Below are positions 9,204 through 19,884 of a DNA stretch of 64,000 bases, piece by piece. The notes under the pieces were generated by a model that searched no databases, was not told the origin of the DNA, and saw nothing but the letters and a program-made list of their open reading frames with translations. Source of the DNA: Pneumocystis sp. 'macacae' (taxonomy: Eukaryota; Ascomycota; Pneumocystomycetes; Pneumocystales; Pneumocystaceae); the NCBI GenBank assembly GCA_018127085.1, contig CM030723.1, positions 5,685-69,684 on the forward strand, read 5' to 3'. The position numbers were made by a program, and so were the translations under genes. Numbering within the stretch: the stretch's first letter is position 1; every line of letters starts with the position of its first letter.

Positions 9204-12200
9204 CTAAATCATAACCGAAATCATCATTCCCAATAGCACCCCTCTCATTACACCCCACCCACTCATCTTCAACCCTCCACTTGGATGTACATCTCCCGCC
9301 TCATCGCCTGTCGTACATCTTGTAGGCTTGCACCGCCTTGTCGATGTCAGTGTGACTGTAGATGTAGTAGTTGACGTGGATGTCGATGTACTGGTGTGCG
9401 TCGATGTCTTCGTGACCCATACATCTGTGGTCTGAATCGATTTGCACTCCTGGCCCACTGTTTTTTCTCCTGACTCGACTGTACTTGTTACTGTTGTTGT
9501 AATGTTTCTTGTCTCTATCTTTGCCTCATACTCCTTGATTTCCAGCGGTTTCAATCCTGTACATACATTTCTTACTGTTTTACATGCTTCTTTGCATTCT
9601 TCACACTCTTTTTCAAATCCACACTTCTTTACTGAGTCTTCGCATATTTCTTTCAACTCTACATATAAATTGAACGCCAGCGATACCAAATAAAATGCTT
9701 TTACTTCTTTTTCTGTCACCTTTAGTACCACATGTTTCTTTGCATCTCTCTTAACAAGCTTGAATTTCTTTTCGTTTTTTGCTACTACTTCTACTTTATT
9801 TCCTGAGCCGTCGCCTGCTGCCTTTGTTGTAACTAAAACAAGTCCTGCTTTTTCCATTGCGTCTTCCGCTTCTTTTTTGATTCCCTTATATTCTTCTCCT
9901 CCCTTTTCAAGCTTATTTTTAGCTTCTGTAAGGCCCTTCAATAGTTCTGGGCACTGCTTCTTCACTCGTTGTACAAGTTTTTCACAGAGTTCATTTCTAA
10001 AATCAGTATCACTTTTATTTGTAGTACTTTTGTCTGTGCACAAAGTTTTAAGTGAATTAGTTGCATTTGCCCATTCTGTGCAGTATCCATCAAGTTTTGC
10101 TTTACATTCTTCCTTCTTTTTCAAGTTTCCCTTTAGCTCATCTAGTAGTTTCACTTTCAAATCCTCTTGCTCAATGAATGATTTACACTGTTCCTTCAGA
10201 TTTTTGCAAGTATGGTCCTCATTGGCTGTCAAATTCCTACAGCTCGACATATACTTATTGCAATATGGCCACCAAGAGCTACATATCTTTTCTTTTTCTC
10301 CATTATCTTCCTTTGCCTTTTTTACAACTTCTTCCGCTTTCATATGCCCGTCTAATGCTGCACACTTGGACTCGACGCTCTTCGTGATAATCCTGCACGT
10401 AACATTCTGCGCCAGACATGCAAGAGCAAACCGACCCCTCCACCTATTCCATGTATTGCATCGCTCCCTTAACTTTTCTACACAATGATCAAAGTCATCC
10501 AAATTTTCTGTCTTCTCCTTCAGCAACACCTCCTCCAACTGTTCTGCACTCTCTAACCGTCTGCAATGTTGATTCAGCGTATAACACGGCCACCCAATTT
10601 CTCTTGAATCAGGTCCCAAGTCCTCACACTTCTTCTCCAACACTTCGCAATCCTTTCTCGTCGGGAAATCCCGTTTTTCATTCAAGAGCTCCTGCAAATA
10701 AACTGCCCTCATCCGCAAGTCTGTTGAAAGCGTAAGCGCTGTGTTTTTCGGATTCATGCACAGGACGAACAATTCATCACTCTGTTCTTTTAGTTCCTTG
10801 CAAACTTTTGCCACTTCCTTTTGAAGACTTTCAAGCCACGTTCCATTTGAACCCTGCAATGATCCCCGCAACTTGCTTTGCAATGCCTCATTTGCTACTG
10901 CATCGAGTCCTCTTTTGTAGCACGCTGCTCTCAGGTTACTGCAGGGCGTGTCTGTACCTCCTTGGCCTCCAAAATAGAGACAGTCTGACTCCAAAGTTCT
11001 GCAATCTTTGTCAGTAAAGAATTTTGGTAAATAATTCCATCCAATAATTGTATTTGGACTACTTCCAACAAAATATTTATTTCCAATTTTTGTAGTGAGA
11101 GCCTTGGCGCTGCCTTTTTGTTTTTCTTCCAATTTATCGCATTCTTCCGTTCCATTATTACTTATTTTGCCATTATTACCGCAGAAATCCTTCAGAAGTT
11201 TATGTTCTTTAAGATCTTCGCATTTTTCTCCAAGTACTTTTTTACACTTTTCTTTAACCCCTGTTCCTGCATCGTTCCGACTCAGCAGGAGCAAAAGTTC
11301 AGCAGCATCTCTTGTGGGCGGTCGCCCAATATAGACCCCTTCCTTTGCTGCCTCCTCATAAAGCTCCTGAAGCTCTATTTCTTCTGCCACTGTAAGCCCC
11401 GAACGTGTGGGCTCAAAGTCTGAACCCGGTTTCCTGTAAACTATCCCTTGTTTTTCGCAATTACTTTTGAGTTCATCGCATTTCGGTTCATCCTTAGTAC
11501 AATCTGTGCGGTAAAAGTAACATTTTTTGAGTAATGGTAAGCATTTCGTTTTTAACTCGTCTTCTTTTGTCAGAAGGTCGTCAACTTCCCCTTTGAGAGA
11601 TTTGCAGACATTTTCTTCCTTAGCCATAAGACTCTGGCATGTTTTTTCTTTATCAAAACAGAATTCCGTTAATTCATCACTTTCTCCACTCAATTCTGGG
11701 CAAACTTCCTTGAGCTTCTCCTTACATGACTCTTTGTTTTTAAGCTTCCCGCTAAGCGCCCTTAAAAGAGCATCCTCTGCTAATTCTTTGCGCTTTTTTT
11801 GATAACAATTAACTCTTAACTTATTACATTTATCTTTAAGATCACTAGGGTATGCATCCTCTAAAAACAGACATCCTTTCTGATTCGAACAATGTTCATC
11901 CGTCAGCTCTGAAATTTCTTTTCCATCTGCTTGTTCAAGTTTTGTTTTAAAACTATCACGCTTTCCATCAATTTTAGTTTTCAGTCCTGTGCATCTTTTT
12001 TCTGCTGTACTATCTTCTTTACATGTTTCTTTTAATTTTTCATCTATATTATCTAATCCAGGATCTATTTTTCTCAATCCTTCACAGTATTCTTTTAGTT
12101 TTTTTTTGCATTTAGTATCATCACTATAATCTCCTTTCAAAATCAATGCCAAAATATGCTCCTCGTCAATCCCATCATTCTTCGCCCCTGCACTCCGCCT

Positions 12201-12242
12201 CTTAACCGCCCGCGCCACCTCCCCCGCCAAATTCTGTCCCAC
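9204..12242 (-). CDS. msg: Major surface glycoprotein, silent donor copy 2
   Basis: A continuous reading frame of about 1,010 codons, collinear with copies 1 and 3: same cysteine spacing, same Ser/Thr stalk (TKTSTHTSTSTSTSTTT), RRCKPTRC, and GWGVMRGVLLGMMISVMI tail. It lacks the long Thr tract of copy 1. The frame runs back through the CRJE to GQNLAGEVARAVKRR. The earliest start-like codon is GTG, and a TGA stop lies about 50 bases upstream, so no ATG is available. It is an intact coding reservoir without its own leader, like copies 1 and 3. Base composition is richer in GC than the AT-rich MSG gene at 16.7-19.9 kb. Confidence 0.93.
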   Translation of the reverse strand: MGQNLAGEVARAVKRRSAGAKNDGIDEEHILALILKGDYSDDTKCKKKLKEYCEGLRKIDPGLDNIDEKLKETCKEDSTAEKRCTGLKTKIDGKRDSFKTKLEQADGKEISELTDEHCSNQKGCLFLEDAYPSDLKDKCNKLRVNCYQKKRKELAEDALLRALSGKLKNKESCKEKLKEVCPELSGESDELTEFCFDKEKTCQSLMAKEENVCKSLKGEVDDLLTKEDELKTKCLPLLKKCYFYRTDCTKDEPKCDELKSNCEKQGIVYRKPGSDFEPTRSGLTVAEEIELQELYEEAAKEGVYIGRPPTRDAAELLLLLSRNDAGTGVKEKCKKVLGEKCEDLKEHKLLKDFCGNNGKISNNGTEECDKLEEKQKGSAKALTTKIGNKYFVGSSPNTIIGWNYLPKFFTDKDCRTLESDCLYFGGQGGTDTPCSNLRAACYKRGLDAVANEALQSKLRGSLQGSNGTWLESLQKEVAKVCKELKEQSDELFVLCMNPKNTALTLSTDLRMRAVYLQELLNEKRDFPTRKDCEVLEKKCEDLGPDSREIGWPCYTLNQHCRRLESAEQLEEVLLKEKTENLDDFDHCVEKLRERCNTWNRWRGRFALACLAQNVTCRIITKSVESKCAALDGHMKAEEVVKKAKEDNGEKEKICSSWWPYCNKYMSSCRNLTANEDHTCKNLKEQCKSFIEQEDLKVKLLDELKGNLKKKEECKAKLDGYCTEWANATNSLKTLCTDKSTTNKSDTDFRNELCEKLVQRVKKQCPELLKGLTEAKNKLEKGGEEYKGIKKEAEDAMEKAGLVLVTTKAAGDGSGNKVEVVAKNEKKFKLVKRDAKKHVVLKVTEKEVKAFYLVSLAFNLYVELKEICEDSVKKCGFEKECEECKEACKTVRNVCTGLKPLEIKEYEAKIETRNITTTVTSTVESGEKTVGQECKSIQTTDVWVTKTSTHTSTSTSTSTTTSTVTLTSTRRCKPTRCTTGDEAGDVHPSGGLKMSGWGVMRGVLLGMMISVMI
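12199..12218 (-). promoter_or_regulatory. CRJE of MSG copy 2
   Basis: The minus strand reads GTGGCGCGGGCGGTTAAGAG, encoding VARAVKR, and is identical to the element at 15602-15621. It lies inside the open frame about 24 bases from its upstream edge. Confidence 0.88.
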
Positions 12243-12573
12243 AAAGCAGCAGATAAGCTTGTCGTCTCAAACTTTCATGTAGAAACGAAGGCAGAGTGAG
12301 ACGTGATCACTAGAGTGTGCCCCTTCTTATCTTTGGTGTCACGTGAAAAATCTAAAATTTGTGTGGGGTAATGCGGGGTAAACACGAAAATTGAATTACG
12401 ATAAATGGAGATAAAAGACACGGTAACTGAGTATGAAATACTGATAAGATAAACATAAGGGATTTGTCAAAGGGTAACATAGGAGAATTACGCGAGGATA
12501 TGTCTTTTCAAATGCACTTCATGTTAATCATTCCTTAAATATACATGCAGTCCCAAACCATGTTCATTCACTC
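12243..12573. other. MSG spacer, second copy
   Basis: A 331-base spacer sharing the elements of 8867-9203: the GTGTGCCCCTTCTTATCTTT block near 12316-12335, CACGTG at 12340-12345, and GGGGTAA twice in about 12363-12380. The 3' block (ATACATGCAGTCCCAAACCA) lies near 12540-12560. It differs by small indels, including one fewer GGGGTAA unit. Conservation of a non-coding spacer beside silent genes fits repeated recombination that includes the flank. Confidence 0.7.
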
Positions 12574-15500
12574 TTAAATCATAACCGAAATAATCATTCC
12601 CAATAACACCCCCTTCACCACACTCCACCCTGTCATCCTCAACCCTCCACTCGGTGTTACATCACCCGCCTCATCCCCTGTCGTACATTTTGTAGGCTTG
12701 CACCGTCTTGTCGATGTTAGCGTGACTGTGGACGTAATAGTAGATGTAGATGTAGACGTGCTTGTGTGTGTCGACGTTTTCGTGACCCATGTATCTGTCG
12801 TTTTAATTGACTTGCATTCTTCCACGGTCTCCCCTCCTGGTCCGACTGTCTTTGTTGTCGTCGTTGTGACGTTCTTTGTTACTATTTCCTGCGATCTTAT
12901 TTCTAGTGGTTTCAGACCGCTACATGTCTTGTCAATACTCTTGCACACTTCTTCTATCTCTTGGCAATCCTTCCTAATCCCGCAATCTGAGTTTAGCCGG
13001 GTGCATCGCTCCTTCAATTCTACATATCTTGCCAACACATCTGCTACCAAATCCAATGCTCTCGCCTCTAGTTCTGTGACCGGCACATCTTTAGCCCCTC
13101 TCCGCACTATCTTTACATGCTTCATGGTATCTTTAACCCCACTTACTGCAGCGTGGTTTTTGTCTTTGTTTTCTTCATTAACTCCACTTGTTTTAGCAAC
13201 TGATAAAACAAGGTTAGATTTCTTCATTGCATCTTTTGCTTCTCTCTTAAGTTCATCGAATGTCTTAGAGTCAGTTTTTAAATCTTTTTCTTTTTGTTTT
13301 AGTTCCGCTGGTAATACTCTGCATTGCTCTGCCACTTCCGCTATTAGTTTCAGACAAAGATCCTCTCTAACTTTTTCTTCAGGTTTTTTAGTATTACTTT
13401 CAGTGCTATCTTCACATAAACTATTTATTGACACGTTATTCACCTCTTTCAATACTGTACAATATCTTTTCAATTCAGGATCACATTTACTCTTGTCAGA
13501 CAATTTCCCTCGAAGTTCTGCTTTGAGAGCATCTTCCAAGGCTTTCCTTTCATAGAATGGCTCGCAATATTTTTCAAGTTTTGTACAGAAAGCATCATTT
13601 TTTTTAAGGTCTGGACAGTTAGGTCCATATTTATCACAATATGAACGCCAAAAGGGACAGAGTCTCCCCAACAATGTTATGTTCTTTTGATTATCTTTAA
13701 AAAAGTCAACAATTGTTGAAGCTTTTATATTCCCCTCGAACACCTCGCACCTAGTTCGCACATCATCTACCATCAGCTTACACGTAGCGTTCTGGAAGGC
13801 ACATACGAGAGAAAAGCGCCCGTCTCCCCTCCTAGTCCATAGATTACACTTTTTCTTCAAATATCCGTTGCAAGCATCTTCGTTTTTCAGCGTATCCTTG
13901 TGCTCACTAAGTAAAAGCGCCTTCAGCAGTTCTGTCGTCCCCAGCCGCTCGCACTGCTGCTCCAGCGTATAGCACGGCCACCTGATTTCATTCGAATCAT
14001 GTCTCAGCTCCTCACACTTCCTCCCCAGCTCCTTGCAGTCCTTGTCCCCCGGGAAATCCCGCTTCCTGTCTAGTTGTTCCCGCAGAAAGACCGTTCTCAT
14101 CTGGTGATCATGCGTAAGCAGCCGGAGCGCCTTTAGTGGCTGTACACACAGAACAAACAACTCGTCGTACGGAAAGGTCCCTTTATTTCCCTTCAGTTCT
14201 CCACAGACTTTCACTAATTTTTCTTGAAATTCTTTACGCCACGTTTCATTTGAACCGTGCAACCATCCTCTCATTTTTTCCTGCAAAACGTTGTTTGCAC
14301 GTGCCTCAAGCCCTTTCTTATAACATGCAGCTTTTACGTTCATACACACTTTTTCCCCATCTGGGCAACTCCCTCCAAAATAAAAACAATAAGATTCTAG
14401 TCTTGCACACTCTTCATTGCTAAGAAATGTTGGTAACTTTTCCCATTTCACAATTCCGTTATGTGCATTTTTTTTGTCAAAAAGACGATTATTAATGACT
14501 TTTGGCGTGAGAAATGTGCAAGTTTCTTGAATATCTTTTTCCAAATCTTCACATTTTTTGGTTCCATTGCCATTAGGTTTATCTTTATCACATAAATCCT
14601 CCAGAGTTTTGTGCTTTTGAGGACTTTTGCACCTATTGGTCAGTAAATTATTGCATTTATTCTTAAATTCCCCCTTGTTAGTAGTTTCAACCAACAATGA
14701 TAAAAGGGCAGTTGTATCTGCTTGCAATGGTTTCCCAATAAGAATTCCTTCCCTTGCCACTTCCTTATAAAGTTCTTCTAACCCTATGTCTTCTGTTATT
14801 AAAGGCTCCAGCATAGTTGGATCAAAATGTGGCCCTGGTGCTATGTAAATAATTCCTTTCTCATGACATTTTTCCTGTAAACTAGTGCATTTAATCATAT
14901 GTTCTTCCTTGCAGTTTGCAACGTAAAAGTAGCACCGTTTAAGTAGGGACAAGCATTTTTCTCTTAATTTATCTTCCTCAACAAGTGCCGCTTCAACATC
15001 CGTCTTAAGAGCACCACAATTATTTGTTCCTTCAGTTACAAGATTTTTACATGTGTCTTTTTGATTGAGACAAAATTTTACTAATTCATCACTTGCTTGT
15101 TCTAGTTCTGGACAAATCTCATTTAGCTTCTTTTCACATGTCTCTGGTTTACTAAGATCGTTACGAAGCACCCTCAAAAGAACTTCTTTAGCTATTTCGT
15201 CACGTTTTTTCTGATAACATAAATTCCTTAACTTGTTGCAATTTTCTACAAGATCATTAGAACATGTTTCCTCCAAAAATACGCATTGCTGTTCATTATT
15301 TTTACATATTTCATCTGTGAGTCCTGAACTTCCTTTCGGGAGTATTTTTTCAAGTTCATTTTTTAATAAGATGCATTTTGGATTAATTTTAGCCTGTAAA
15401 TTTGTACATTTTGCATCGTTTGTGCAGATTTCGCCTAATTTCTGATGTACTTTTACTGGTTTCAGTTTTGCGTCTGCTAATGCCTTGCAATATTCTTTTA

Positions 15501-15621
15501 GTTTTTCTTTACATTTTTTCTGATCTACTGCGTCCTCTTTTAAAATCAATGCCAAAAGAATCTCTTCATCCTCATACACATCCTGCCCCCCTGCCGCCCG
15601 CCTCTTAACCGCCCGCGCCAC
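12574..15621 (-). CDS. msg: Major surface glycoprotein, silent donor copy 3
   Basis: About 1,015 codons starting at the CRJE peptide VARAVKRRAAGGQDVYEDEE. The modules, cysteine pattern, Ser/Thr stalk (TSTHTSTSTSTSTIT), RRCKPTKC and hydrophobic GPI-type tail match copies 1 and 2. Upstream in frame the sequence reads to a TAA with no ATG; an ATG 35-40 bases upstream is out of frame. Unlike copies 1 and 2, its upstream flank lacks the CACGTG/GGGGTAA spacer, so it is the innermost member of the cassette run. It is probably a silent donor. Confidence 0.93.
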   Translation of the reverse strand: MARAVKRRAAGGQDVYEDEEILLALILKEDAVDQKKCKEKLKEYCKALADAKLKPVKVHQKLGEICTNDAKCTNLQAKINPKCILLKNELEKILPKGSSGLTDEICKNNEQQCVFLEETCSNDLVENCNKLRNLCYQKKRDEIAKEVLLRVLRNDLSKPETCEKKLNEICPELEQASDELVKFCLNQKDTCKNLVTEGTNNCGALKTDVEAALVEEDKLREKCLSLLKRCYFYVANCKEEHMIKCTSLQEKCHEKGIIYIAPGPHFDPTMLEPLITEDIGLEELYKEVAREGILIGKPLQADTTALLSLLVETTNKGEFKNKCNNLLTNRCKSPQKHKTLEDLCDKDKPNGNGTKKCEDLEKDIQETCTFLTPKVINNRLFDKKNAHNGIVKWEKLPTFLSNEECARLESYCFYFGGSCPDGEKVCMNVKAACYKKGLEARANNVLQEKMRGWLHGSNETWRKEFQEKLVKVCGELKGNKGTFPYDELFVLCVQPLKALRLLTHDHQMRTVFLREQLDRKRDFPGDKDCKELGRKCEELRHDSNEIRWPCYTLEQQCERLGTTELLKALLLSEHKDTLKNEDACNGYLKKKCNLWTRRGDGRFSLVCAFQNATCKLMVDDVRTRCEVFEGNIKASTIVDFFKDNQKNITLLGRLCPFWRSYCDKYGPNCPDLKKNDAFCTKLEKYCEPFYERKALEDALKAELRGKLSDKSKCDPELKRYCTVLKEVNNVSINSLCEDSTESNTKKPEEKVREDLCLKLIAEVAEQCRVLPAELKQKEKDLKTDSKTFDELKREAKDAMKKSNLVLSVAKTSGVNEENKDKNHAAVSGVKDTMKHVKIVRRGAKDVPVTELEARALDLVADVLARYVELKERCTRLNSDCGIRKDCQEIEEVCKSIDKTCSGLKPLEIRSQEIVTKNVTTTTTKTVGPGGETVEECKSIKTTDTWVTKTSTHTSTSTSTSTITSTVTLTSTRRCKPTKCTTGDEAGDVTPSGGLRMTGWSVVKGVLLGMIISVMI
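15602..15621 (-). promoter_or_regulatory. CRJE of MSG copy 3
   Basis: The minus strand reads GTGGCGCGGGCGGTTAAGAG, at the very start of the conserved frame. Homology with the other donor copies falls off sharply just upstream, making this the boundary of the cassette-type sequence. Confidence 0.85.
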
Positions 15622-16660
15622 CGCCCGTGTTGAACTTTTTAGAATACATCGCGTGCTTGGCTTTTATTTCATGTGCAGCTACTCTTCCAAGTTTATGAAG
15701 CGTACTTTTGCTTAGTTACCTCAACTGTTTTGTATGCCCATTCTCAAGTATAAATATGGTTTAAAAGAATTCTGTTTGCAATAAAAGTATGTATTGAATT
15801 TTTGTTCTTAAAAGATTTCTAAGACAATCTGAGGTTCTTTTAGTACACGTGGTACGTTGCTGTAAATTCTGAAAACGAGTCAGAAATATGAATTGGTTTA
15901 TATTTATCAAGAAATAAGGTTCTTTCAAAATGCAGGCTTTCCGTAGTCTTTTAAAAGATTTGAATTTTAAGATATCTTAAATAAAAATACGTAATAGAAA
16001 TTTAAGAAAATAAATATCAATTTTAGATAATATTTTTAAAACATCTGCTTTTTAAATTAAATACATAACTATATTTCCCATATTCCAATACATGCTAATT
16101 CGCCTTGCAAATATTCCTTTGAACTCATTAAATTTTCTTTATCAAATCATTAAACAATGTTAGTAAAATCCATTTTAAAATATTTTTGTATTATTTTATC
16201 CAGCAAATTTAAGTAGTTTCCCATAAAATCTGGTAAAATGTTTGACGATTGTATTTTCCATGTTATTTTCATATCAAATATTTTCAAAGGGTATCCTTTA
16301 TGACTTTTGCTTTAATTCTTGGTTGTGCTTTTGAAAAGGTCCTTAGGTTAAATATGTGTGAATGGATAGAAAACAAATTATAAAAAAGTGTAACAAATAC
16401 AAGTTGGTTGGATAAAAATATAGATGAGTGTGATTCAAAATGCATGATGAATTGTTGATGCCATTTCTCCAGTTTTTATTTTTTATTCTCCTTTGTTTTG
16501 TTCTTTTTGTTCAAGTATATATAAATGTATATTCTTTTCTAGATCCCGTCTACTTCAAATACACATGCCACCTCCTAAACCATGCTTATTCTAAATATAG
16601 ATGCTTTTCTCTAAACCTTATTCATTTCAAATGCATATGCTTTTTCCGATTTTACTCATT
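15622..16660. other. AT-rich spacer between MSG copy 3 and MSG gene 4
   Basis: About 1 kb of AT-rich DNA with no convincing gene. The part next to 16660 is presumably the 3' flank of MSG gene 4. Short plus-strand frames near 16440-16820 are Phe/Leu/Ile-rich and antisense to that gene. No GGGGTAA or CACGTG element like those of the two preceding spacers is visible. Confidence 0.6.
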
Positions 16661-19600
16661 CTAAACCACGACCGAAATAATCATTACCAGTATTACTCCC
16701 TTCATCACGCTCCACCCACTCACTCTGATCCCCTCACTCGGCTTTACATCCCCTGCTTCCTCTCCACCCTTCGTCGCGCACTTTGTGGGCTTGCATTTTC
16801 TTGTGGACGTCAATGTCATAGTTGACGTTATGATAGATGTCTGTGTAGATGTGCGCGTATATGTTGAAGTACTCGTAACCCACCTGTCTGTTGTACGAAC
16901 CAAGACACATTGTCCTTCTACCATTACTGTCTTTTGCGTTCCATCTGATCTTGTTTCTGTAACAGTTGTTGTCTCTATAATAGTTCCATTAATTATTTCT
17001 TTCCCTGAGGACTTGAGTTTTAGTGGTTCCAATTTATTGCACGCTTCCTCAATTTTCTCGCATGAATCTTTATATTCAGAACAATCATCTTTGAATCCAC
17101 ACTCCAATAATAGATCTTTGCACTCTGCTTTCACTTCTGTATATACCTCCAACGCCTCAGTTGCTGCATCAAATGCCATAGCTTCTCTATCAGTAATATT
17201 TACATTTGCATCCTTCTGTTGTACATATTCGGATTGATTCTTCTGAACTGCATCTGCATCCAGATTTATCTTTATGTCAGCATTTACATTATAAAGTAGA
17301 GTCAATCCTGCATTATTTATATGTGTCTCTTGTTTATTTGAAGTCAAAGTAAGTTCTGTAGTTTCTAATGCTTTTTCTGCAATTCCATTCAATTCTTTAA
17401 CAGCCTCTACACTCTTTTCTATTTCTTCTACTATACTCTTTAGTTTTGTAGATAATTTTTTACATCTTTCTTCTATTCGTTTTGTTAGTTTTTCACATAG
17501 CTCAGTCTTAGCTGTATCATTTCCTGTACCAGTACTATCAATGCAAAAGTTCTTAAATGTATTATTGTTCGTTTTAGTCCAATTCAAACAGTGTTCATCA
17601 AGAGCCAATTTACACTTATCTTTTTTAAGGCTTCCTTGCAACTTATACATAACTTCATTTTCTTTGTTCTGTAACTCACGATATGATTTACAGTTTTTTT
17701 TTAATTTTTTGCACTTTCCATCATTTCCATTATCTTGCACAAGTTTCTCGCATTTTAATGCAAATCTGTCACAATAGGGTTCCCAGAGGTCACATTCTGG
17801 CCCTTTATCTGTATTTTCGTCATTTGTTTTTTCCAAAACGTTCATAAAATCCATGTTTTTTTCTAATATAGTACATTCAAACTTAATATCTCTAGCAATC
17901 ATCTGGCAGGTAGTGTTTACTTGAATACATGAAGAAATAAACTTTGTTCTTTTTCTTTTAGATAAGTTATTGCATATTTCTGTCACATTTTTTATACATA
18001 TTTCTAAATCATTCAAATTTTCTGCTTTCTCTTCTAACAAAATCTCCTTTAATTGCTTTGTATTCTTCAAATGACTACATCGTTCTTTCAATGTGACGCA
18101 TGGTAAATCGTTCATTCTTGAATCATGTCCTAGCGTTTCACATTTTTCTTGTAATTCTCTACAGTTCTCTTCATCTGGGAAATCCCTTTTTCGATCCAAA
18201 TCCGTTCTGAATTTCTGACTTTGTATTTCAATATCATATGCAAGCATATCACAAGTCTCCCACGGTCGTAAACAAAAATCCAATGATACAGAGCTGTCAA
18301 TGTTAATTATTTTGTTACATATTTTTAACAATCCATCTATGCATGTTTTAAGAACCGTTTCTACTGCTAAATTGTGTAACTTCCCTTTTAATATGTTTTG
18401 GAATATTTGATAGTCTCTCCTAAAAAGACGAATTTTTAAACATGTTGATCTTACATTGATACATGCATTGAATATTTTAATGCCTGTGTCATTACAGGGT
18501 TTTTCTAAATAAAAACATTTCGATTCCAAATCTATACAAAGTCTTTCATCAAACTCAGTAGGCTGCTTAGTCCATTCTAATATTGCAGAATCTTCATTGT
18601 CTTCGCTAGTATTTGATAATGACAAACCATGCAATTTTGATTTTAAATCCCTACATTTAGGCTTTAATTCCTCTTTTAAAGTAATACATACATTCTCTTT
18701 AGCTTTATTCATCTTTTTTTTAGTGTCACCATATAAATCCGCCAATTGAGGTAATGAGCTGCAAAGCTCGTGGCATTTTTCAAGATTTGTCTTACAATTG
18801 TTCAAATTATTATCTGCAATTAATGTTAAAAGATCGATTGTATCCTTTATTCCTGGTTTCCCAACTTCATCTCCAAATATTTTTTTTATTATTATTTTCT
18901 CCAGTAATATGGTCTCTTTTCCTATTGGATTAAGTATTAGGCTAAGAAATGTGTGTCTTGTTTCCTTTTCACACTTTTTTTCTACTTCTTTACATAATTT
19001 TTCAAGAGTGCCATTGCAACCTGATTTGTGAAAATAACATTCTTCAAGTAATGAATTACATTTTTCTTTTAATATTTTGGGATCTTTTATAAATTCCTTA
19101 ATATCAAACTTTAAATACACGCATTTATCTTCTATTAATTTCATAAGTTCACCACATCTATCAGAGGATGCTAAGCAAAATTTCATTAATTCATCACTTT
19201 CTTCCATAAACATAAAACATTTTTTATTAATTACTTCCTCACACGCTTCTTTAGTTTTTAAATCCTTAGCAAAGACTTTTAAAAGAAATTCTGTTTTCAA
19301 ACTATCTCGTGTTTTCTGTCTGCATAACGTTCTTAAATAATTGCATTTTTTTTTAAATTCTTCCGGATACACTTTTTCTAAAATTACACATTCATCTTGA
19401 ATCAAACAGTCAGAGGTAGCTGCTGATGTTTTAAGTAGGATAGCTTCTAAACTCTGTTTAAATATCTCACATCGCTCTATAATTCTTTTTTCTAAATCAT
19501 CGCATTTTTCATCTAATTGATCTTTTCGACATGCTATTACAAATTGTGGGAAAACTTTTTCCAATGTTTGACTCATATTCTTTATATTTTTGCAATATTC

Positions 19601-19884
19601 TTCTAATTTTACTTTACATTGATTATTTATTGCATTTTCTTCTAAGATTAAAGCAAAAGCTTTTTCTTCACTATAAAAAAATTAGTTTTAGGCATTCTAG
19701 CGTTATTCAAATGTTTTCACACCTTATATATAATTTTGAAATTTGCGAGGGATTTAGTGAAATAGATCTTTTGTGAATAACTTCTAAAAAAATTAGAAAG
19801 GAGAAAAAGAAGAAACATAATACCAATATTTTCCGAGAAAGCATACCCTATTCCAAGAAAGCCAGCCAATATAAATATTTTCAT
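16661..19884 (-). CDS. MSG-superfamily surface glycoprotein with its own signal-peptide exon
   Basis: Two exons: 19847-19884 encodes MKIFILAGFLGIG, a signal peptide, and 16661-19670 encodes the rest. The intron (GTATGC...TATAG, 176 bases) restores the frame EEKAFALILEENAINNQC, and total length is 1,015 codons, the usual MSG size. Cysteine modules, a Thr/Ser stalk (TSTSTYTRTSTQTS), RKCKPTKC and a hydrophobic GPI-type tail (GWSVMKGVILVMIISVVV) identify the family. There is no CRJE. Codons are much more AT-rich than in the three GC-richer copies. With an ATG and leader of its own, it can probably be expressed independently and constitutively, like the msr-type MSG families. The intron is longer than those of nearby genes, so the exact splice sites are my best fit. 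Confidence 0.87.
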
